DNA of 64,000 nt, from IMG/VR virus record IMGVR_UViG_3300028025_002789, positions 33,729-97,728 of that record; one strand, 5' to 3'. The notes beneath the pieces are model-generated. The model was not told the origin of the DNA. It saw only the letters and a program-made list of their open reading frames with translations, and did not search any database. Source of the stretch: a virus. Of this stretch, positions 59,856 through 64,000 are shown one piece after another; the stretch's first letter is position 1, and each line of letters begins with the position of its first letter. The translations under genes were made by a program, and so were the position numbers.

Positions 59856-59992
59856 GATTATTAGAAAAAGAAATTAAAACAAAAAATAAAGTTTCTGCTG
59901 ATATTGTTTTCCAATTGGCTTTAACTTTATTTGCTTTATACGTAGCCAATAAAATGAGCATAGATCTATGGCGATCTATTAGGGGTCACTAA
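59846..59992 (+). CDS. Short membrane protein
   Basis: 48 residues with one transmembrane helix (VFQLALTLFALYVANK) and basic ends. Perfect AGGAGG ribosome site inside the preceding gene; ATG overlap with adenosyltransferase at its end. Could be a partner of the neighbouring B12 genes. Confidence 0.6.
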   Translation: MALRLLEKEIKTKNKVSADIVFQLALTLFALYVANKMSIDLWRSIRGH

Positions 59993-60534
59993 TGGTTCAT
60001 CTAACTCGTATTTATACTAAAACAGGCGACGACGGAAGCACAGGAATTGCCAATAATGAAAGAGTCTACAAGATATCTCCATTGATAGAGGCTATAGGTT
60101 CAGTAGATGAGGCTAATTCTGCAATTGGAATGTCTGTTGAATACTATAACGACATCATTGAAAGAATACAGAACGATCTGTTTGATCTAGGGGCAGAGCT
60201 TGCTGGATCTGATAAATTCAAAATAACAGATGATAGAATAGAATATCTGGAAAAGGTAATTGACGATTACAATGAATTTCTAGAGCCACTAAGATCGTTT
60301 GTTCTACCTACTGGTTCTTTGCATAACGCTAGAACGGTAGTTAGAAGGGCAGAAAGAGCTGTCTGGATGGTAATTGCAATTCATAATGAAAATGATGTTC
60401 AGATAAGCAAGAACATCCCAAAGTATTTAAATAGACTGTCTGACCTACTATTTGTTATGGCCAGATACCACAATAAGGATAAAGAAAAGTTGTGGGTTCA
60501 ACGAAGGGAAGAAAATGATAGACAAGATAGTTAG
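59992..60534 (+). CDS. Cobalamin adenosyltransferase, PduO type
   Basis: 180 residues. TRIYTKTGDDGSTG at the N terminus is the ATP-binding loop, IEAIGSVDEANSAIG and RTVVRRAERAVW follow, and YLNRLSDLLFVMARYH ends the family pattern. It should transfer adenosyl from ATP to cob(I)alamin, making coenzyme B12. In phages, adenosyl-B12 could serve class II ribonucleotide reductase or host carbon metabolism. Near full family length. Neighbours: transcobalamin-like secreted protein and a small membrane protein. Confidence 0.85.
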   Translation: MVHLTRIYTKTGDDGSTGIANNERVYKISPLIEAIGSVDEANSAIGMSVEYYNDIIERIQNDLFDLGAELAGSDKFKITDDRIEYLEKVIDDYNEFLEPLRSFVLPTGSLHNARTVVRRAERAVWMVIAIHNENDVQISKNIPKYLNRLSDLLFVMARYHNKDKEKLWVQRREENDRQDS

Positions 60535-60799
60535 TCTTCTATTTAGATGGTCTTCTTTAAGAGAAGCGCTATTTAATGAAGTTCGATTCTATGATGCTTT
60601 AGATGCAGGTATTCAGGATGAAACTCCTGGTGCTAAATTCTGGCAGGATCAAGACGGATGGAGATGGTGGAAGTATAATGAAATTAATAACAGATACATA
60701 TTCAATGATGTCCCATCACGGTCAGCATTTGAAACAATAAATGAATTTGATTCGGAGGAAGAAAATGCTATATCACAAGCATTTATTAGTAAACGCTAA
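60515..60799 (+). CDS. Hypothetical protein rich in tryptophan and acids
   Basis: 94 residues from ATG 60515 (AAGGGAAGAAA upstream), overlapping the adenosyltransferase stop and the SpeD start. Contains FWQDQDGWRWWKYNE. Position between B12 and polyamine genes; unknown function. Confidence 0.5.
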   Translation: MIDKIVSLLFRWSSLREALFNEVRFYDALDAGIQDETPGAKFWQDQDGWRWWKYNEINNRYIFNDVPSRSAFETINEFDSEEENAISQAFISKR

Positions 60800-61145
60800 A
60801 GTAAAGAACCCTATTAATACAGAGGAACAGGGCATAGAGTTCCTCAAAGATTTAGTAAACCAGATTGATATGAAGATCATTAAGGGTCCATTTGCCAGTT
60901 ATGTAGACAAGGACGGAAACAAGGGTCTTACAGCTATTGTAATGATAGAGACAAGCCATATAGCCTTCCATATCTGGGATGAGGTAGACCCAGGGTTAAT
61001 CCAATTCGATCTATATACATGTGGCCAATTAGATCTAGATAAGGTAATGTCGATATTTAAGAATACCTTTGATGTACAGTCATTAGATTATGTTCTATTT
61101 GATAGAGAGCACGGATTCAAGGTTGAGGCAAACGGGAGTCTATAA
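60765..61145 (+). CDS. speD: S-adenosylmethionine decarboxylase (SpeD)
   Basis: 126 residues, ATG 60765 with GGAGGAAG just before it. IETSHIAFHIW, in which Ser64 would become the pyruvoyl group, with His69, and FDLYTCG (Cys86) match the prokaryotic AdoMetDC. It would make decarboxylated SAM for spermidine synthesis, known as an auxiliary gene in cyanophages. Slightly altered core (TSH for ESH). Confidence 0.75.
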   Translation: MLYHKHLLVNAKVKNPINTEEQGIEFLKDLVNQIDMKIIKGPFASYVDKDGNKGLTAIVMIETSHIAFHIWDEVDPGLIQFDLYTCGQLDLDKVMSIFKNTFDVQSLDYVLFDREHGFKVEANGSL

Positions 61146-61297
61146 TGGATAAACCTATATTAGTTGAGACAATTGAGAAGGCTTTTGAAGCATCTAAGAT
61201 CCCAGGGTATAAGCAGAATCCACCAGATTGGTGTGATGATTGTGTTGCTGCTCCAGGTGGAGAGTGTCCAGATTGTGGATGCACACACAATTGTTAA
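61145..61297 (+). CDS. Small cysteine-rich protein
   Basis: 50 residues with WCDDCVAAP and CPDCGCTHNC, up to six zinc ligands. Overlaps the SpeD stop by one base. Unknown function. Confidence 0.55.
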   Translation: MDKPILVETIEKAFEASKIPGYKQNPPDWCDDCVAAPGGECPDCGCTHNC

Positions 61298-61305
61298 GGC
61301 TATAA

Positions 61306-61599
61306 ATGGCATACGCTAGATTCTCAGATTATGATATCTATATCTATCCCCATGTTGGAGGATGGATCGAATGTTCAGCATGCTTCTTGGTTCAACCAGA
61401 GGATGAATACACCCTATTCTCAGCATCTGAAGCTATACATGACGATGAGACTTTATTAGTACATATACTACAGCATAGAATCATAGGGCACAATATCCCA
61501 GATGACCTAGAGCACCAGATCTTGGCAGATCCAAATAGGTACGGTAAGTATAAGGCTAGCAAAGAGCCTAAAGAATACTCTGAAGATGAACTATGGTAA
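61306..61599 (+). CDS. Hypothetical zinc-binding protein
   Basis: 97 residues. N-terminal WIECSACFL, a short helix region and His residues (LQHRIIGHNIPDDLEH), seen in conserved actinophage proteins. May be a zinc-dependent structural or regulatory protein. Confidence 0.55.
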   Translation: MAYARFSDYDIYIYPHVGGWIECSACFLVQPEDEYTLFSASEAIHDDETLLVHILQHRIIGHNIPDDLEHQILADPNRYGKYKASKEPKEYSEDELW

Positions 61600-61660
61600 A
61601 TATATTAGCTAATATAGGTCCCAATTAGTGAAATCGAAAAGTGCGGCGGGAGAGAACCCT

Positions 61661-61852
61661 ATGGATGATACTCATCCCCTATATACCTATAGCTTTATAT
61701 GCATGAAAGACAAGTCAACAATGAATCTAGAGATATCAAGGGAGTTAGACTATATTCCTAAATGTCTCAAATGTAATGGCAATATGATCCTGAGATACTC
61801 CATAAACAATGATGGAGAAATATGGATGAATCAAGCCATACTTCATGACTAA
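61661..61852 (+). CDS. Small zinc-ribbon protein
   Basis: 63 residues from ATG 61661 (GGGAGAGA upstream; an earlier GTG at 61628 is also in frame). Contains FICMKDK and KCLKCNGNM. It is the last large gene of the rightward block. Confidence 0.5.
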   Translation: MDDTHPLYTYSFICMKDKSTMNLEISRELDYIPKCLKCNGNMILRYSINNDGEIWMNQAILHD

Positions 61853-61860
61853 TATTCTAG

Positions 61861-61888
61861 TTGACTAGGATTATATAGATATTATAAA
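61861..61888 (+). promoter_or_regulatory. Weak rightward promoter in the gap
   Basis: TTGACT (61861-61866), 16 bp, TATAAA (61883-61888). Ribosome-like AAGGAC leads to the small gene at 61911. Confidence 0.45.
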
Positions 61889-61910
61889 ACGGGGGGCAAG
61901 GACAAAAGAG

Positions 61911-62036
61911 ATGATTACTACACATAGACCTATAAGCACTATATCCAAGATACTCTGCCTATACTTGCATCTATCAATTTTGATCACAGGCACAGCCATA
62001 TTTACTCATATCATGCAGCTTGATCCACATAGATAA
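61911..62036 (+). CDS. Possible tiny membrane protein
   Basis: 41 residues with one hydrophobic helix (ILCLYLHLSILITGTAIFTH). It has a promoter-like and ribosome-like sequence upstream, but no homology argument. It may not be a real gene. Confidence 0.35.
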   Translation: MITTHRPISTISKILCLYLHLSILITGTAIFTHIMQLDPHR

Positions 62037-62237
62037 TTTGCAACTAACTCCTATATCCCCCCGCATTTAAACACCTCTCTAATAGGCATATAGAGCCTTT
62101 TAAAGCTATTTCTAGAGTATATCTACTAAAACAAATACTACTAATTAGATAGCAAATACTACTATTAAGATAGATAGAGTATATACATGTAATTGGACGA
62201 ATCTCCACAACTCCCCATAATCCTCCACTTTGACCCA

Positions 62238-62266
62238 TATGTAGCATATCGCTACGAATTTGTCAA
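62238..62266 (-). promoter_or_regulatory. Leftward promoter-like site beside motif copy 1
   Basis: On the minus strand, TTGACA (62261-62266), 17 bp, TACATA (62238-62243), just downstream of motif copy 1 in that direction. Confidence 0.4.
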
Positions 62267-62271
62267 TACAT

Positions 62272-62316
62272 TTCAGGGATTTTTTTATATGTCTCGTAAA
62301 TGGCATATTTGGCCCA
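62272..62316. repeat. 45-bp motif, copy 1
   Basis: TTCAGGGATTTTTTTATATG, then TCTCGTAAA, 10 nt, GGCCC in the TGCCCC position. CAGGG is 21 nt before CGTAAA in this and the next two copies. Confidence 0.75.
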
Positions 62317-62327
62317 TATTGTCAAGC

Positions 62328-62372
62328 TTCAGGGGCATATAATATGTCCTCGTAAACGAGTAAATTTGCCCC
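62328..62372. repeat. 45-bp motif, copy 2
   Basis: TTCAGGGGCATATAATATG, then CCTCGTAAA, 10 nt, TGCCCC. Same fixed distances. Confidence 0.75.
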
Positions 62373-62450
62373 CAATTCTGATCAATTCTATATAGATTCT
62401 ATTTAACTCTAATAGGATAATTAGACTTATATATCATATTCTCCTAGATT

Positions 62451-62495
62451 TTCAGGGATTTTTTATAGCTTGTCGTAAAGGGGAAATTTTGCCCC
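62451..62495. repeat. 45-bp motif, copy 3
   Basis: TTCAGGGATTTTTTATAGC, then TGTCGTAAA, 10 nt, TGCCCC. Same fixed distances. Confidence 0.75.
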
Positions 62496-62510
62496 TATGT
62501 GAATACATAC

Positions 62511-62564
62511 AAAAGGGACATATATCACAATCTGGGCAATTAACCCAAATCGGACATATGTCCC
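62511..62564 (-). terminator. Terminator of the leftward operon
   Basis: GGGACATAT (62515-62523) pairs with ATATGTCCC (62556-62564), with an inner GGG/CCC pair; on the minus strand it is followed by TTTTGTA (from 62514 leftward). Confidence 0.65.
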
Positions 62565-62607
62565 ATATTGTTTATACTTGTCTATATACTAGAAGGCAAG
62601 GGAGCTT

Positions 62608-63015
62608 TTATAGCCCGCCGACCATTGCATTGCTGTTAGCGAATGGATCTCTGTATTCTTCGTGTAGCCAGGAATTTCTTGAGGTGGAAGTCTCAGGGTC
62701 AGGTAAATCCCTAATAATCTTCTTAGTCTCCTGTGGTAATTTTAGATTCTCTAACTTGTATTGCTTGGATAACATATTCATATGAGAGTTTAATTCATTA
62801 GAGATGAATAGACCCTCAGATGTGATACCTTGCTCAAAGTCTGCCTTATAGCGTTTGCTATTAAACTTCAGCAGATGAGCAACAATTTCCATAATTCGGT
62901 CAATTGTGAAATGTGGTTGATTAGACAATAGATGTGCCAATATTGCTGGATTAAACCAATGGTCATCTACTGCATTTGCTATTGACTCTGCTAGTTTAGT
63001 TTCAGTTGTTTTCAT
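62608..63015 (-). CDS. Hypothetical leftward protein
   Basis: 135 residues, helical, charged, with HFTIDRIMEIVAHLLKF and RDLPDPETSTSR. AAAGGCGG ribosome site and a clear promoter (63039-63067) upstream. No family recognised. Confidence 0.6.
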   Translation of the reverse strand: MKTTETKLAESIANAVDDHWFNPAILAHLLSNQPHFTIDRIMEIVAHLLKFNSKRYKADFEQGITSEGLFISNELNSHMNMLSKQYKLENLKLPQETKKIIRDLPDPETSTSRNSWLHEEYRDPFANSNAMVGGL

Positions 63016-63038
63016 ATCCGCCTTTCTTAGAACCTTGA

Positions 63039-63067
63039 ATTGTATCAGAAAATGTGGGGAAGGTCAA
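63039..63067 (-). promoter_or_regulatory. Leftward promoter
   Basis: Minus strand TTGACC (63062-63067), 17 bp, TACAAT (63039-63044) with extended TGA. Confidence 0.7.
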
Positions 63068-63097
63068 GACCTTCATCCTAACCCTCCCCAACTCTAT

Positions 63098-63244
63098 TTA
63101 CTTCTTTGGAGCTTTAGCTTCCGCCTCGAACTTTACACCAGACTTCTCAGCTTCTGAGATTGCCTTGATCGCAGCTGATGAGAATCGCCCACGAGCTCCT
63201 ACTGTAATGCCATTTGATTTTAGATATTCACGCTTTGTTGCCAT
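63098..63244 (-). CDS. Lsr2-like DNA-binding small protein
   Basis: 48 residues: REYLKSNGITVGARGRFSSA matches the C-terminal domain of Lsr2, with the RGR minor-groove motif and the following helix. The dimerisation domain is absent, so it may compete with host Lsr2 at AT-rich DNA or protect phage DNA from silencing. Ribosome site AAAGGA. Promoter TTTACA-17-TATAAT on the minus strand at 63274-63302. Confidence 0.65.
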   Translation of the reverse strand: MATKREYLKSNGITVGARGRFSSAAIKAISEAEKSGVKFEAEAKAPKK

Positions 63245-63273
63245 AGTATTAGATCCTTTCAGTGATCTCTTTT

Positions 63274-63302
63274 ATTATATCAGCTACCTACGATTCTGTA
63301 AA
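63274..63302 (-). promoter_or_regulatory. Promoter of the Lsr2-like gene
   Basis: Minus strand TTTACA (63297-63302), 17 bp, TATAAT (63274-63279) with extended TGA. Confidence 0.75.
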
Positions 63303-63311
63303 TAGCCCTGG

Positions 63312-63356
63312 TTCCGCCGATTTTTATTTACTCTCGTAAATTAGTTAGTCTGCCCC
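63312..63356. repeat. 45-bp motif, copy 4
   Basis: TTCCGCCGATTTTTATTTAC, then TCTCGTAAA, 10 nt, TGCCCC. The first block is less conserved. It lies 9 bp beyond the -35 box of the Lsr2-like promoter. Confidence 0.65.
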
Positions 63357-63482
63357 CGTGATCTTTTGAAATTCAAGATCAGTAATTAATTTAGCAATGA
63401 TGTTGTGAGCTTCGATGTTCTCCGTTTCGGAGCCACCCCACAAAAGCTGCTGGGCCTTGTTTAGTCGATCATTAATATACAT
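63345..63482 (-). CDS. Small hypothetical protein
   Basis: 45 residues, helical (YINDRLNKAQQLLWGGSET). ATG 63482, with another in-frame ATG at 63491. The stop overlaps motif copy 4. Coupled to the gene at 63484. Confidence 0.5.
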   Translation of the reverse strand: MYINDRLNKAQQLLWGGSETENIEAHNIIAKLITDLEFQKITGAD

Positions 63483-63483
63483 G

Positions 63484-63879
63484 CTACTCATCCACGACAT
63501 CTGTTTCCTCTTCCTCATCTAGCCAAGCGTCCTCTTCCAGTATGGCGAGGAATTCGTTATCAATCATCCAGTCAAGGACTGCTTCATCAACCTGCTCTGC
63601 TCCGTACTCCAATGTGAAATCGGAAGGCGGGTTATTCCAGAGTTTATCCCAGATAATATCTAAGGTAGTCCCATTTGTAACTATGTAGTCAGACATCTCA
63701 TCAACAAATTCATATGTCTTATATTTGTCTCTAATTAAATCCCATACCCACAGCCATACTAATGACATTCCTATAGGCATATGATTTAACTGGTCGACCA
63801 TTTGGTCCAACTGCATTTTAATCTGTGGACCTATATTCTCGACCTTCTTTAAGTCTAATGATTCTATCTTAGTTGTCAT
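63484..63879 (-). CDS. Acidic hypothetical protein
   Basis: 131 residues, with LVWLWVWDLIRDKYK and a very acidic C terminus (EEDAWLDEEEETDVV). ATG 63879 has AAAGGA upstream; an ATG at 63894 is possible. Overlaps the partial gene on its right. May be a DNA mimic, which is speculation. Confidence 0.5.
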   Translation of the reverse strand: MTTKIESLDLKKVENIGPQIKMQLDQMVDQLNHMPIGMSLVWLWVWDLIRDKYKTYEFVDEMSDYIVTNGTTLDIIWDKLWNNPPSDFTLEYGAEQVDEAVLDWMIDNEFLAILEEDAWLDEEEETDVVDE

Positions 63880-64000
63880 TGCTTTTCCTTTCATTAATAG
63901 CGAATGCTAAATTATACGTTAGAGCATAGACTTCTGTCAATGCGTCCATTTGGCCTTCCCAATATGTTCGCTCCATGCTGTCCATTGCTTCTTCTGTTTC
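63869..64000 (-). CDS. Leftward gene, 5' end outside window
   Basis: The last 43 residues are visible: helical, acidic, with a coiled pattern (SMERTYWEGQMDALTEVY), ending in NERKSNDN. It overlaps the next gene by 11 nt. Confidence 0.5.
   Translation of the reverse strand, partial: ETEEAMDSMERTYWEGQMDALTEVYALTYNLAFAINERKSNDN

Larger units (their letters stand above)
62037..62607. other. Intergenic, convergent region with repeats
   Basis: About 570 bases with no convincing gene. It holds three copies of the 45-bp motif (62272, 62328 and 62451), a large hairpin terminating leftward transcription at 62511-62564, and promoter-like hexamers facing left. An origin, cis-regulatory site or non-coding RNA is possible; nothing more is visible. 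Confidence 0.6.

Noticed and set aside
62044-62247. Minus-strand 67-residue open frame near motif copy 1
   Set aside because: A promoter-like site exists, but its -10 box overlaps the start codon region and the frame has no ribosome site in position or conserved pattern.
63054-63305. Rightward open frame over the Lsr2-like gene
   Set aside because: Shadow of the leftward gene, which has a ribosome site and promoter on the minus strand.
1-64000. CRISPR array, integrase or transposon
   Set aside because: No evenly spaced short repeats with unique spacers, and no recombinase signature seen. The Cas4-like gene stands alone within recombination genes.

Overview
The window is a 64 kb piece of an AT-rich, tailed double-stranded DNA phage, not a bacterial chromosome. 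Almost every gene from the left end to about 61.9 kb is on the + strand, with stop/start overlaps (TAATG) and nested genes. It has a full siphovirus set: portal, protease, HK97-like capsid, a frameshifted tail chaperone, a 2,151-residue tape measure protein, tail tip proteins and terminase. The host is probably an actinobacterium. The evidence is a WhiB protein, an Lsr2-like DNA-binding peptide, a DnaE-type replicase, two proteasome-beta-like proteins and many leaderless-type promoters. A secreted S-layer-like protein (54.8-56.4 kb) resembles surface proteins of freshwater Nanopelagicales (acI), so that host group is my best guess, from memory and unproven. I see no integrase, tRNA or CRISPR array.

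Layout. 0-1.4 kb: end of a LamG-like structural protein. 1.5-9.9 kb: portal, protease-scaffold fusion, capsid, connector proteins, tail tube. 9.9-26.6 kb: tail chaperone with a -1 slippery site (CCCAAAC), tape measure and tail tip/fibre proteins ending in an S74-type chaperone domain. 26.6-39.7 kb: replication and recombination, with phosphoesterase, DnaB helicase, primase, putative SSB, DnaE, MazG, RecA, Cas4-like nuclease and RuvC-like resolvase. 39.7-43.1 kb: FkbM methyltransferase, Nmad1-like protein and the terminase subunits, far from the portal gene. 43.1-49.9 kb: Hsp20, thermonuclease, a secreted repeat protein, and lysis genes (membrane proteins, CHAP endolysin). 49.9-61.9 kb: a dense accessory block of small genes including WhiB, two Ntn-hydrolases, subtilase, thioredoxin, UV-repair-like glycosylase, S-layer-like protein, histone-like protein, glycosyltransferase, GroES-like co-chaperonin, cobalamin adenosyltransferase and SpeD.

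61.9-62.6 kb is largely non-coding and carries three copies of a 45-bp motif; a fourth lies at 63.3 kb. From 62.6 kb to the right edge genes run leftward (Lsr2-like and hypothetical proteins), so the two transcription units converge on the non-coding region.

Regulation is unusually readable. Many units start at a sigma-70-like promoter (TTGACN or TTGCCN, 17 bp, TANAAT or TGNTATAAT). In eleven cases the ATG lies 6-8 nt after the -10 box, so the mRNA would be leaderless. At several boundaries the -35 box, or the whole promoter, lies inside the preceding intrinsic terminator hairpin. These nested boundaries, the cobalamin pair (adenosyltransferase and transcobalamin-like secreted protein), the twin proteasome-like proteins with GroES and Hsp20, and the four-copy motif are the most unusual contents.
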